Positions 13,813 to 26,260 are shown, counted from the stretch's first letter. The stretch: 64,000 nucleotides of DNA from Bactrocera neohumeralis (GCF_024586455.1 NC_065922.1:2480001-2544000); one strand, 5' to 3'. Translations and numbers: made by a program. Notes: generated by a model from the letters alone, not told the origin.

Positions 13813-14686
13813 ACAAGGCGAGTTCCAAAGGAAACAGGACTTAAAAACAAAAACAGAAGAGATGGTTTTCCGGCAAAATCAATTTATTTTATCCTTCTAC
13901 TTCAATACAGCTTTTTGCACGGTCCAAAAGCATGTCGAACGAGTATTTTAGCTCGTTGGCCGGTATTGCCGCCAGTATGCCGGTGCAAGCTTTTGAATAG
14001 CCTCTACGTCTGCAAAACGCTTTTCTTTCATGGGAAAATGCATTTTTCCGAAAAGAAAGAAGTCGCACGGTGCCATATCAGGTGGTCAAGTAATCGGTCA
14101 CAAGCGTCGATTTGGTCGTCAGTCAATTTGTGCGGAACGAACCGTGCACACACCTTTCGTAAGCCCAAATGTTCGGTCAAAATGCGATAAGTCGTTGTAT
14201 TGGAAGTGTTCAATGCCATTTCCATGATTTTCAATGATGATTTCGGCTGATTTTTGATGAATTTACGCACAGTTTCGATGGAATTTCCGCGGTGATCACG
14301 GATTTTGATTGGCCCACATGTTGATTGTCAGTTATGTCCTCACCACCACTTTCACAATATTGAAACCACTCGTTCACTCTACTACAGGATAGGCAATCAT
14401 CGCCATAAACTTGTTTCATCAATTGAAACGTTTCGGTAAAAGTTTTACCAATTTTAAAACAAAATTAAATGTTGGCTCTTTGTTCGAAGCTCATTTTTGC
14501 ACCGATAAAACAAACATACTGACACTTAAAACGCAATAACTTCAGTTCCAATCAATGAAATGTCATGAAATTCTCACCGGACAATCTCTAAAAATAGCAG
14601 ATTCTAACGCACTAGTCGGCACATAGATGGCGCCACCAGGGGGCGCTAGATTCCAAAAGTCCTGTTTACTTTGGAACGTACCTTGT
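13813..14686 (-). mobile_element. irritans-type mariner with a central deletion (about 874 bp), minus strand
   Basis: The left end reads ACAAGGCGAGTTCCAAAGGA and the reverse complement of the right end reads ACAAGGTACGTTCCAAAGTA; both continue AACAGGACTT. The repeats are therefore about 30 bp with few mismatches. They enclose a minus-strand transposase remnant. TA is present just outside the right end; the left flank is unclear. The terminal motif (CAAGGT...AAACAGGACT) is shared in outline with the 10.9-kb element, though the coding remnants keep different parts. Confidence 0.92.
13889..14494 (-). pseudogene. mariner transposase remnant (irritans type), minus strand
   Basis: ATG at 14494 gives MSFEQRANI and then an in-frame TAA (14465-14467) where relatives have a Lys codon. 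Reading on gives FCFKIGKTFTETFQLMKQ, VYGDDCLSC, VNEWFQYCESGGED, then TTTYRILTEHLGLRKVCAR and DDQIDACDRLLDH. The sequence then joins directly to DMAPCDFFLFRKMHFPMKEK, so most of the catalytic core, including the first two Asp residues expected there, is deleted near 14110. The end reads ...SCIEVEG with TAA at 13889-13891. It is dead as an enzyme, but its ends could still be recognised by a related transposase. Confidence 0.92.
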
Positions 14687-15354
14687 ATAATGGCCAGCTT
14701 GTATTTCGAAAAATATAGCAGATATGGCATTTTACATTTTCACAGACACAAAAATTTGAAATACATAAAAATTGTAATTCATCTATTATCAACTGTCTGA
14801 AGAACACACCGTTATGGCGAAACAACTTAAATGCCTTTTCGACATATGAAGAGAATTTTTTGATAATGTTTTTTGTTGCTGTTATTTTACTATGAAATAG
14901 TGAAATAGCTGAAGAAATAACGGGTTGTCCAACGAGTCACTGCGTTTGATGCCACGACAGCCATGCAGAAGAATATGAGCACAATTCACAATTTTCGTGC
15001 GGGATATCCATGTGAGCTTGTATGAGTGTTACAACCTTCTTGGCACGTATGATACTGAAAATATGCAAATATTTGTTGACTTTATGAACAAAACGATGGC
15101 CAAGTCTATGCGAAAATTGAAATGCAAATATGCCAGCAATGGAGAGATGGTATGCCAAAGAGGGGTCTCAAGCAAGCGGAGAAATAGTTTTGAAAAAACT
15201 AAAATTGCCTTGCACAAAATATTTGAATTGCTCCTCGCACTGATGTATATTTGTCGCATTTGCAATTCAATTTGCCAAAATATGCACTGAGGGCACCCTG
15301 CTATGCAAAATGTATGTATGTATGAAAGAAAGCATTTTGAAGGATATTAAGCGC

Positions 15355-15545
15355 ACTTTTGTTTGTTGAGTTGCTCCATACATTTGTTATGCAACTCGAC
15401 TTATTAAAAATGCTCTGCTATATGTAGAAAAAAACCGCGAAATGACAACAAAAACGGCTAGTACAAAATATAAGAAAAAGAGAGTGCTGTAAATATGCAA
15501 AATAGGGTTTAATTTGATTCCAAGTTTCAGCCACACCAGCTCTCG
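15355..15545 (+). repeat. duplicated block G, copy 1
   Basis: TTGTTATGCAACTCGACTTA, TATATGTAGAAAAAAACCGC / GAAATGACAACAAAA and TTTAATTTGATTCCAAGTTT / CAGCCACACCAG reappear in order at 56245-56420. Confidence 0.78.
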
Positions 15546-16887
15546 CAAAAAATTGACAACAGCACTCAGCGCCTCACTTGGCCAACCAAAATCATTACGA
15601 TACATTCCTCTTTGGCATCATCAAGAACGAACACCAAAAGAATTTGCAATATCAAGTGCACAATATTCAGTCCAGTCCATGGCGTACACGTAACTTTGGA
15701 AGGCAGATAAAATGCGTGTGGGGTACTTTAAATATGAGTGTTTTTTGAGTTTTCACTACTGACGTTTGAGTTAAATTTTCTGTTTAAAAACTTAAAATAT
15801 GTACTTTTGTTTCTGCTTGAACATATATTCATAATGTTTTAAAATATTTGAGCATGATTCATTCTTAGCATATCTATATATACAGACAAAGTCTGCTTTT
15901 CACACAAATCAGAAAATGACTACTCAAATAATCACAGACAAACATTTAAATGTGAATTCATGTTTGCGTTTGGGCTGGCATTATTCTGCTTGCATAAGTA
16001 TGTGCCACGCAACGCAATTTGTTTCAGTTGACAACTGATGACATATTATATGTCAAAATCAAAACGAAAATGGCACATTACGGTATTACAGTTACCATGT
16101 TGCATAATCGTTATGCCAGCACAATTTCTTTCTGCTTCGTAAAGCCACATTTATTCTAATGATGGTAATTAAATGCTTTGATGCGAACAATACAATTATT
16201 GAATACTTTAAAGCATTTGTAGGAATGTCACGTGCTGATCGCAAAAACAATTTCTTTTGACATTTCCTCCAATTGTCTTTTTAAACAGTTCACTGAATTC
16301 TTCCGTCCTTTTCATATTAAGAGATGTTACTTTAGTTCAATTTACGTGCTTCTTCTATATTCATCTTGTACTTCACTAAAAGTATGCGTAAATAAATTTT
16401 TTAAATTAATTTCCACGAAAATTTAAATAGCAAAGCCCATCGCAATGGGCTCTATTATTTCAACTCAACATTTACGCTTATCTCCTTCCCTTGACCAAGA
16501 CTTTTGTATAATTTTACACCGACACAGCTCTGTAGGGATCAACGCTTTGTCACACTGTCAAATTCTCTTCGCTATGTTTATATTGCAGTGTATTTTGATG
16601 TGATCAACTCACATATTTGCACAATTTAAATTGCCAACTGATTTTTATTAACGAATAAATATGAATCTGAGCGAAACGGTTGATAATAGTTGCTAAAATG
16701 GCGATTTCCATCTGAGATCCACATGCATATGGACACAATTAACTGTTGTAAACAGTAGAAACGAATCATTCACTCAAAATTTCATCATCCTTTATTCTGT
16801 TGAAAGTTGGTCAAAAGCTTTTTGTAACGTACCCTGAGTGATTGTGCTATAAAAAATATATATAACACAAATATTTTACGAGAATAT

Positions 16888-17448
16888 CGACGGTAATCCA
16901 TCGGCCCCCGCTGCTTTGTTGTTCTTCAGACGGGTAATTGCTATTCGAACTTCTTCATGGTCGGGTAATGGAACGTCTGCTCCATTGTCATCGATTGCGA
17001 TGCCATTCAGCAGGCTGGAGAAGTGTTCCCTCCATAATTTAAGTATGCTCTGGGCATCGGTCACTAGATCACCTTTGGGGGTTCTACAAGAGTATGCTCT
17101 GGTCTTGAAACCTTCAGTTAGCCGCCGCATCTTTTCGTAGAATTTTCGAGCATTACCCCTGTCGGCCAGCTTGTCAAGCTCTTCTTACTCACGCATTTCG
17201 GCCTCTTTCTTTTTCTGTCTGCAAAAGCGTCTCGCTTCCCTCTTCAACTCTCGGTATCTATCCCATCCCGCACGTGTTGTGGTCGATCGTAACGTTGCGA
17301 GGTAGGCAGCCTGTTTTCTCTCCGCTGCAACACGGCACTCCTCGTCGTACCAGCTGTTCTTTTGCATTTTCCGAAAGCCAATGGTTTCGGTTGCAGCTGC
17401 CGGTATTCTGCATATTAAATAGTGGTTGTCTGCATACGTAAAACGCAT
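16888..17448 (-). pseudogene. non-LTR retrotransposon (LINE) ORF2 fragment, truncated at both ends
   Basis: One minus-strand frame runs from 17448 to about 16888 with a single internal TAA at 17185-17187. It reads YADNHYLICRIPAAATETI, KNSWYDEECRVAAERKQAAY, a basic stretch RYRELKREARRFCRQKKKEA, then the stop, then FYEKMRRLTEGFKTRAYSCR, ILKLWREHFSSLLNG and AITRLKNNKAAGADGLP. This is the linker between endonuclease and reverse transcriptase in jockey/R1/I-type elements, ending at the KAxGxDGLP motif that opens the RT domain. The endonuclease is missing upstream, and the YxDD-containing palm is cut off downstream. It lies between two anchors of duplicated copy 1. Confidence 0.88.
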
Positions 17449-17534
17449 TAGAACAGTGTGCTATGAAAATCGTAGCAACAACATTCCCACTTATTATGCT
17501 AAGTTGGTTCGAAACATCGCATTGACTTCTCTAC

Positions 17535-17586
17535 TCGTCTCGCCAGCTACTCAACTCAAGTGGTAATTACGTGATTTACGCCAGTA
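17535..17586 (+). repeat. duplicated block H, copy 1
   Basis: CGCCAGCTACTCAACTCAAG, TAATTACGTGATTTACGCCA match 59440-59500. It lies just right of the LINE fragment. Confidence 0.65.
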
Positions 17587-17589
17587 TAT

Positions 17590-20140
17590 GGTGCTAAGCG
17601 CATATGCACAAACGAATGAGAAAAAAGAGAAAAACTTCAATTCGGCAAATGCAGAATACAAATAGGCGCACAAATATGGTCTAAATAGTGTAAGCCTTCA
17701 CTGTCATTACGATTGCTTCTACTACTTTTAGTATTTATAACATTTTCAATTTCCGGTTTTCCTCACCACTTCTCCCGTAACAGGAGCATTAAAAGACACA
17801 ATTTGAATTAAAGAATGTGAATTAAAAATGAATTGCAATAAACTGTGTAAAAAATTTTTACTCGTAACAGTTTTAATTCCAATAAACTTGAATTTGATAT
17901 CTTCCTTATAGTATCTTCCACCTGATAATTATCACAGCCCTGCGTCCACAAATAGACAGACATAACAGTTTTCAGGTTTATGAAACTATTTTCCAATTCT
18001 TCTCTAGAAAAGTATAAAATGGCAGACTATTTGTCTTGCACTTGAACTTATCACACTCACGAATACAAATGTAGAGGCATATATACACGCAAAATTAAAT
18101 TTCCGTGAGGAAAGCGGCTGCTGACTCAGTGGTGACGAGGGCACTTGGATATAAATGCACGCACTCATCGCTAGTAGCTTCCTGCTGTGTGTGTGTGTGT
18201 GAGTGAGGGAAAATGCACTTTAACTACTTGGTCTAGCGGTAAATTACAAGCATAAATCGCATTGCGATGTTTCTGCAGCTTATTGCGACGACACGTCAGT
18301 CCGTTTGCCTATATGTCCATCCGTGAGCTTGTCTGTGAGTGCTTGCTTTTTAGCTGTGGCGGCAGCAATTTGCTGCAGCCAACTCGAGCTCAAACAAGTG
18401 CCATCATCACCGCCAGCTGCAGCAGAGGTAAGCAGTCGTTTATGTGCGCTTACCGCTAGGTGTTTATTTGCGCCATCAGTAAATTGCTAGCTTCCACTCC
18501 CAGACTAGAATATCTGTGCTGCATAACCAAAAGTTACAGCAGCCACAAACAGATCCGCAAAAGACGCTATCAAATGAAGAACAAGACTGCGCCTTTTTAA
18601 CGCGCTCAGGTAAATAAAATCTATGGAAGATCCGAGTTCACAAGAGTCACAAACTACTTTTTATAAATTCAATTTATGCACTTCTATCTCTTCGACTCTT
18701 TTGTGGCATTGTTTTTTCACTATGAAGGCCACAGGAACAAATGCTGAAAGGAATTCAGATTATTATTCCCAGTCACGATTTTGCTGCGCAGTTGGCGTTG
18801 ACAGCGCACTTGACAGTGTCGAGATAACCTCAGCCATCAGTTGCAGAAGTTTTTCGATTTTTTTTTTATTTTTGAACATTTGTTGCTGAATTGGAAGATG
18901 GTAATTAAAATCATCTTTTAGTAGATAATATCTTTACATTCCTTAAAGTCCAAATAAGCTTCTTCAGCTCTTGTACAGGATTTATTAAACTATGAAAAAG
19001 AGCAATGTTTGTAAGAAATTATGACTGAACTGAGGCCATTTAAACTAATAAACTTGGAAAAAGTTGTTCAAGCTAAAAATTACATGTACTGAATACCATA
19101 AACTATAAAACTTATGAGTTAACCTTTTAAGTTTTTACTTTGGAGGACAGGCTGATTTCGAATACTTAGATCCGCGGCATTTGAGAGCGCCGCGGCTCTG
19201 TTATCACCTAAAGCATCTGAGACGGAAATCATTTGACTTATGTAAAAAATGAGAATGGAGTAGCCAACGGAGTACTAACATAAGAAAACGTTGGCATTCA
19301 AGAAGATGAAAATGACAAAACCGAAAAAATACGTTTTCAGTGCTTAACAAAAGAGGAGAGATAATAACTAGGAAATGCAAAAACTTTATAGAACAAATAA
19401 CTTCAGTCACCCTTTACCCTTTTATCGCTTTGCTATAAAGCCTGTTAGCATATTATTTGTCGCGAAGCATCTGCATTGTCTTTCGAGTTTGTTAAAAACT
19501 CCACTAGCAGGCGATTAGAGGCATTCAGAAGTAAAAGTGTTACTTCAAATTTGAACTAGGCTAACTCAGTAGTATACATATATATATATGTTTTCCTGCT
19601 GACTTAATTTTGCTTACTTTTCGTCAGCAAACAATAGCATTAAGCGAGCGCTTATATTGTCAGCTCAGCAGTTTGCATTGTTTGCTTATTAACTTTTTTT
19701 CCGGCATTTTATATTGTTCAGTGGTATTGTGTTACACTTTCCTTCTGAATCACTGTTGTTAAATAAGATCGATTGTTCGCATGGACTTCACGAATTCATG
19801 TCCTATACTGTGTCTATGTCCATACATCTGTGTATACATCTAATTATTTAAGTACATGTATGGACATATCTTCATGGCTAAAAACTTTCAATATCTGTCT
19901 AAGGCTTTCAAGTGCAATATTCCTTGGTTTCACTCAAGCAAGCTTGGTGCAGACGTGTTTCATGCTACACGAAGCAAGCTAGATGAAATACCACAAAGAA
20001 CAGCCCACTCCAGATGCCGGGAAACGTTATGCGCCCCTCCACACACTTTCAAGTACATCTCTACAACTTCCTTGGTTTTCAATTTTATTTTAAGTAGAGA
20101 CATTGCTACAATTTTCTTTTGCAAAGTCGCAATGCTTCAC
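17590..20140. other. intronic spacer; GC-richer stretch at 18.1-18.6 kb
   Basis: Most of it is featureless. Between about 18100 and 18600 base composition is more balanced, with GCCATCATCACCGCCAGCTG and a donor-like AGAGGTAAGC at 18426-18435. The frames there begin at non-ATG codons and show no domain. Confidence 0.4.
18185..18201 (+). repeat. (TG)n microsatellite
   Basis: About eight TG dinucleotides, followed by GAGTGAGG. Confidence 0.85.
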
Positions 20141-20170
20141 ATAGATTACTTTATTTTGCTAATATTTAGT

Positions 20171-20452
20171 CTAGCATTTTTTTCGGCGAGCCAACACTTT
20201 GAGCAGGCCTGTATAATCCTTTTCGGCAAACTGCTGCAATTCGCATTTAAGTCCGTTTTCGTCCGTCCGTTGACAAATGCTTTTATACCATATCTGGCCG
20301 TAAAGAGCTGCATTTCTTTCGATCTCCTGTGGCATTATCGCATCATCCAAGTGAAACAACTTGCCCTTAAAAAACAGTAAATTACAACGATTTGAAACTG
20401 GAGTGGTTGGGATTCCGTTTGTAAATATTCCGAGGCCATCAACACTTATCAT
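20171..20452 (-). CDS. possible small nested gene or terminal exon, unrecognised
   Basis: The minus strand is open for 93 codons with balanced, protein-like composition: ...GKLFHLDDAIMPQEIERNAA, LYGQIWYKSICQRTDENG, LKCELQQFAEKDYTG, LLKVLARRKKC-stop. This stands out from the Phe/Ile/Leu-rich chance frames nearby, and local GC is higher. A good acceptor (TTTACTGTTTTTTAAG, at about 20376) could open a terminal exon covering the last 66 or so codons; otherwise translation could begin at ATG 20452. A minus-strand AATAAA lies at 20150-20155, about 16 bases past the TAG, which fits a very short 3' UTR. I see no signal peptide, membrane segment or known motif. A plus-strand frame overlaps it (19856-20380) and looks like its shadow. 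It may be a chance frame or part of an unknown element. Confidence 0.28.
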   Translation of the reverse strand: MISVDGLGIFTNGIPTTPVSNRCNLLFFKGKLFHLDDAIMPQEIERNAALYGQIWYKSICQRTDENGLKCELQQFAEKDYTGLLKVLARRKKC

Positions 20453-20459
20453 AAATATG

Positions 20460-23400
20460 TCACGAGGCGATTATGGCGTGCAGAGTAGGGCAGTAGTTTT
20501 GGAAGTGCTAAGCAAATGCGGGATGAATGAGAGTGTTTTATAGAACGCCGCCTGTACAACTTGTTTTCATATGTAAATCGATGTAAGATTTGATACTCAG
20601 ATGGGAATATTTTGTTTGCAAAGAATAAGAATAGATGAGAAATATGCAAACAGGGCAAAGGAGAGCTCGAAATTGCTGAATTATTACGAATAGAAAGAGT
20701 GGGAGAAAGAAAACTCTAAACCGAGTAGAAAAAATAAAGTTTGGAAGGAGAGCAAAATATGCGGTAGCATAGTTAGGTGTGGCTATCAAAATCGTAAAAT
20801 AACTTTAGCCAAATCTTTTTTCCTCTTTTTCTTTATATAATAATAGTTGTTTTACTTTTTGATGCCAAAATAAAGCAACAAATTATTGCGTTTGTTTACT
20901 ATAATAAAAGATTTTTCACTGTTTGATTCATTCATCATTTTTCTATTCGCCCTCTCTGCATTGCAAGGTACGACTTTTATTCGCTTGTTTCTAGCCACTG
21001 GTTGATTTGCGGTGATTTTGTTTTTGTTGCAGTGTGGCTTCCTCTTGAAATGTAAGTGGTTGAGTGACAAAGTTGCCAATTAGTCAGCTGTCACTGATGG
21101 AATCAACCTTTACTAGCAATAGAAACGAGAAACCCGCAGATGAATCAGGCAGAATCACCGAAAAGTACGGGAAAAAAGACGGAAATAAAAAACTTCCGTC
21201 CAAACTAAATAGCAAAAAAAGGATGCGACTTCGCACTGTTTAAGGACAATGAACCGACGGCGGTAGAGTCTGCAGTAGATGGTAAAAGTGTGGCATTAGT
21301 GTCAGCCAACCATGGCAGTGTCATCACATGTGACGGTGGCAGCTGGCAACCTACAGGTCGAGTGGCGGCAGCTGTGTTTTTGATCGCAGCACGACGAAGT
21401 AGAAAGGACTGAAATTTTAGAAGTGGCCAACAGCTGCGGCTGAAACTTTGTTATCTGCGCAAATGCGGTACAAAGTTCCTCGTGAACATTTAGTGTTTTT
21501 ATTCGTAATTTATGTTTGTGCTCGTCGTGCGCTTACAGCCAGGCTGCCATCATAATTTTGAGCATGTGCCAACGCTTGGAGTAAAAGAGAAGCGGACTGC
21601 CACTTCATTCCGATTTTAAAATTTTTAGCTTGAATTTTTCGCTTGCATATTTTTCATGATAGGAATTCTAACATATTCGAACGAATACTTTGCACATTTT
21701 TCAAAGAAAATTTAATTTAATAAATTGCTTTCAGTTCTTGTCCTGAAATAAATGTTATGCTTCGCTGCTTTCAATATAAATATTAGCAAAACCATTTCGA
21801 ACAGCAAACCACAATAGTTACACATAAAATTCTCTGTAATTCAAATATAGTTTCACTGGTTTTCACACACACACGTTCTTTCACTGTTATCTTAGACATA
21901 GTTTCGCGTACTTGTCGAAGTATATTACTCATACGCCGTGGGCGACGCAATATAGCGAGCTGACTTTGGTTGAAAATTTTCAACAATTCGATGAATAGCA
22001 AGCACAGGTGGACGATTAGTACGACCATAAAATGGCAAAAGTGCACGAAAAGTTGCAATTGAAGAACGATTATTTTGATAAAATTTAATACTCTATATGA
22101 TTGGTTTTACACCTTAAAGTATTTCCCGAACTTAGCCCTTCCTTACTTGTCTTTTCATCATCTTGTCACATTTTATTTGTTTATCATATTTATAATACTT
22201 ACCAAAACAACACTTAACAAGAATCTGCAAAAACAAAATTATGAATTTTTATTGGTGTATGACGGGAGAATGCCAAATGATTATAGAAGCTGCGCAGAGC
22301 TGACATGCAGAAGTACAGCTTCCGAAGGAAAATTTCATAGACAGTAAATAAACGAACTAAATGATCAAATTGCTTTCTCTGTTATTGTCTGCCAGCTCTG
22401 TGAATTTAATTTTAGATTCCCATCGTAATTAGTCGGCAGTTGCTGGGCGACAGTTAAAGTGATGACCATTTGATGAATGATTTCTTAAGCGAAAAGAGCT
22501 GGAGCTGCAAGCAATTGTTGAAATCGAATAATGTAATGTTAAGTTTTGGGTTGTGTCCAGCAAGTCCAATTTAGTTTTTAATTAATGTTGTTCTATGTTA
22601 ATTAAATGTGCCTTCTTAATTTATTTTTATATACATTTAGGGGGGCTAAAAGTTGAAACGAGGCTATGACACTACGATCTTACAAATAAGTGGGCGTATT
22701 TGTTTTTTAAGGGACTTATAATTTTAAAGTGTCTTACATAGTTTTTCGAATTTTCTACCTAAAATATTTATCAAAACATTATGAGGAAAATGCTAAAAAG
22801 GTGATATTCTAATTTCAAACTTTTATACTAATTATTAATAATTGTCATACTAATTATTATAAAATTAATATAACAAGTTACTATATTTGGATTCAAAACA
22901 GTTTTTCTGTGAATAAATAACCAAAATATACTAATTTTTCTTGACTTTATTGCATGTAATCCAAATTCAGTCGTGGTAAAGTTTACCATCGTCAGCTAGC
23001 GGAATTTGGGAACTGGGCGAGATCTCTTATGGAGTATTTTGGAAATGAATCCCAGATAGACAAATAAGTCGCTTAAAATTAATCATGAATGTGTTCATAT
23101 TTTTACATCAAGGTTTAAACATTAATATCACTTATATGAAGAACTTTGTAGTAACTGTTCCATGGATTATTTTGAGTACAAACAAGAGGGGCATAAAAAT
23201 TAAGCCGAAATTATTTATTATCCGTATTTGATTTGTTGTCATGAGGTAAAATAACAATTAAACAGTAAAAGAAAATTCATATAAGAAGACCATGCCATAC
23301 TTAAAGAAGAAAAACGCTAATGAGTAACTCGAGCACCATTATAATATCGATTAGTTTAACATTTACTTGCCCATCTATTAACCCAGTTTATTGAACATGG

Positions 23401-25515
23401 ACCACTACATTACATTCCCATTTTCCTCTTTCGCTTTTTGACATTGCGACTCGTCTACAGGATTATTTTAAATGATGTGTGCTCAAATCTTGCTTTCAAA
23501 TGATACTTTGTTGGTTTTGTTGTTGACAGATCACACGATTTATATTGTGATGCCATGTTTGCATTTTTCGAGATTTTTTAATGTTATCTGCTTTCAGTGT
23601 TTGCGTCACTCAAGGAGTCGGATCGACCAACAATATATGTACGAGTATTTTGAATGACCAGGTATTTTTGAAGCTTCTGTTATTTTGAGAGTAAATAAAA
23701 AAAGTTACTGCAGTTATAAAGCTTATACCTAAGCATAAGGATGTCATGTCTTATCTTAATAAATAAAATCAATATGAATATAATAATAAGATCAATCAGT
23801 TACGAATCGGTATCCTCAGCAACACAATGGAGAAGTTTTTCATTTTCATTAGAAATTAGTAATTTCCCCAAATTTACAAAGCAATCGGTGTGTGCTCTTT
23901 TCGCCAAAAACCCAACTAAATTTTGTGTTGGACGACGGACTTAGCGTTACCGTTGTTGTTGTGAAATGTAAAGTAGGATAATGGCGGCTCTGCGTAATCG
24001 ATATTTCTAGGACGGGACTAGATACGCTAGTTTGCAAACTCATTGTTGTTGTTGTCGATGGATGCGAATTTGTTGCAGACAGGAAAACCATAGAAAAATC
24101 CCAAACGCTTTGACTCAGTTATATATCCTAGGCAAGCGAAAATATGTCCGCAGGCTATTAGTATGTATATGCTTCTGCGTATGAGGCAAAGCGGGTGTGG
24201 ATTTAGTGGAGAATAGGTGCGATATGCAATGCAATGCAAATTGAAATGGAGTGGGAGAAGTGGAAATATTTGCATTGGTTTTAATTGAATGCACTGAAGG
24301 GGAATTACTTGGAAGTCAATAAGAATCATGTTGAGATTTCTACAGTGTTGATATACATATATACTGTTAGTATGTCTGGTGGTATGTAACAATGCATTTG
24401 TGTATATGAACATATGAATGTACATAGTTATGAGGCCATTTGAGGTCCATCCGGAGGTGGATACGAATTATGAGAGATTATTATACCTTCGCTAAGAGCT
24501 GAAAAAAATGAAAATTTTATGAATTTGATTCAATTGCAATAAGTAACTGCAACACTGGTATGGATACCAAAGGTAACTTTCCGTTTATGACCATTTTAAA
24601 AATAGAAAAGTCCGATACTACAATTTTTATTCCGCTTTGTATAACTTACTACTCAAAAAGTTACTGTAGACACAACTTATTTTTAACTGCCCCATCAGCA
24701 AGACCATTAGCCTCACTACATCTGTGCCTAAAGTTTGCTGAATAGCTTTTTTCTGGGCCGTAAAATCAAAGTCTCGATTATTCTTCCAATCGATTGCCCC
24801 AAAGTATAATTAATTCGCAATTGAATTAAATCTTTAATTTTTGACTCCTTCGTATGTGTGTCTTTGTATTTTGTTCTCTCAATGCTTTGCATTTGATGAC
24901 CTCAATATTCGTTTCCTCTTTATATGTTATAAGTGGAGTAAAAAGTGAAGAAATTGAGAAAAATTTAACACGATTTTAGGCCACTGAATCATACCCTGTG
25001 TTAGTTTGTAATTTTCATTCAATTTCCAGTTGTGTGGCTGTTTTCTTTGGGGCGCCGAAGAAAACTCGGAATATTTTGCATTTTCCATTTAATATTCGTC
25101 ATTATCTTTAGGCGGTATGTGTATTGTTTAACAGGGCTCAGCGATCTCTCATTACCGTAGTTTTTTTTCGCCAATGAATGAAACTGCTTAATGAATTAAA
25201 AAATCTCATTCACTCTCACACAACACTGTATACCGGTTCATTTCGGGAACTCAGGTCAATGAGATTGATCCTTTGTCATATGTGCAAAAAATTAATCTCC
25301 TCATTATTTTTGTTGGTGAATCTGAAAAAATAGAGATATTTTCAAGACAACCACGAACCAGGTAAGTCCAAATCAGTTTTCTTATTATAAATATAAAAAA
25401 TATAATAATAAAGGGACCACACTACTGACTTCTAAGCCTCATAGTAAGCGGGCTGTTGCTTTCCAAAGTAATTTGAATATTAATTTTGAGCACATAAAGA
25501 ACAGGCAGGAGCATA
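20460..25515. other. intronic sequence, no gene or element recognised
   Basis: Contains a GC-richer piece at 21240-21500 with many CAGC/GTGGC words but no exon signal, and short chance frames elsewhere. 22400-22445 resembles 63060-63105. Confidence 0.45.
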
Positions 25516-26030
25516 CTTCTGTGATCAAAATCCCATTCTTCCGCTGCAATACACTTAGGCAAACAAATTTTCCAGTCATCATAGCATCCTCCGTCGTGAT
25601 TGATGGCCATCTTTGATTCAGATTTTATACAAATATCCTCAATTGAGTCAAAACGGTGTACTCGGAGTGATCATGTGAATTTGCTGAATAGCCAGAAGTT
25701 ACACGAAGGTAAATCAGACGAATGCGGTGGTTGCGGCACGATATTAAGTGAAAATGGGGCGAAATGATTACGAATAACCAACGCAGTATGAGGTGGTGCA
25801 TTATCGCCCTTCTTTTTTCAATAAATTCAGCCATAGTAATAATCGAAGAATTCACTTTTATAGCCTCACAAAACGATGCGTATCTCAAATACTAATGAAT
25901 ATTTTGCGAGAAATTTAGCATAGATGACAGATGAGATTAACAGTACTACCAACATACATACAAAAAATTACCGATTCGAAAAACACGCGAAGTATAAATT
26001 AAAAATTCTCTTTTCAATTTGATCAAGTAG
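25516..26030 (-). mobile_element. internally deleted mariner derivative (copy A, about 515 bp)
   Basis: On the minus strand the element starts CTACTTGATCAAATTGAAAA at 26030. It ends at 25516, whose plus-strand reading is CTTCTGTGATCAAAATCCC, so the imperfect inverted repeats share TGATCAAA. TA flanks both sides (25514-25515 and 26031-26032), a clean mariner target duplication. The leader contains GTTGGTAGTACTGT and ATATTCATTAGTATTTGAGA, also present in the leader of the 57.9-kb mariner. The coding part is reduced to the N-terminal start joined to the catalytic end. It is MITE-like in size and design. Confidence 0.9.
25540..25834 (-). pseudogene. deleted mariner transposase, copy A
   Basis: ATG at 25834 reads MAEFIEKRR. 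The sequence then jumps straight to GDNAPPHTALVIRNHF in another frame, losing the region between the N-terminus and the second catalytic Asp. It continues NIVPQPPHSSDLPSCNFWLF, in which the third Asp is replaced by Asn, then a stop, SLRVHRFDSIED, and the C-terminal CYDDWKICLPKCIAAEE near 25540. Two of the three catalytic residues are gone. Confidence 0.9.
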
Positions 26031-26260
26031 TATTTCTGTTTGAATGAAAAATATTTCCCAAACTTCGGTTAATTTGTGATTATCTGATAGCTTGCATAAA
26101 ACACGGATTCATTTCATATTCCTCATACAAATTTTTAATGTAATGTTCTCCCAACTAAATTGTTGGTGGGTAGACAAGCCAAGCGAGGAAATAGTCGTAA
26201 AATATGATAATATTTATGAGTACGATGTTAAGTACGAGAAAACACCGACACAAATGCTTC

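Noticed and set aside
18305..18490. Frame resembling a signal peptide (SVSACFLAVAAAICC)
   Set aside because: It opens with TTG, not ATG, and no downstream exon is visible.
19856..20380. 174-codon plus-strand frame with hydrophobic segments
   Set aside because: It overlaps the more protein-like minus-strand frame at 20171-20452 and looks like its antisense shadow plus AT-rich extension.
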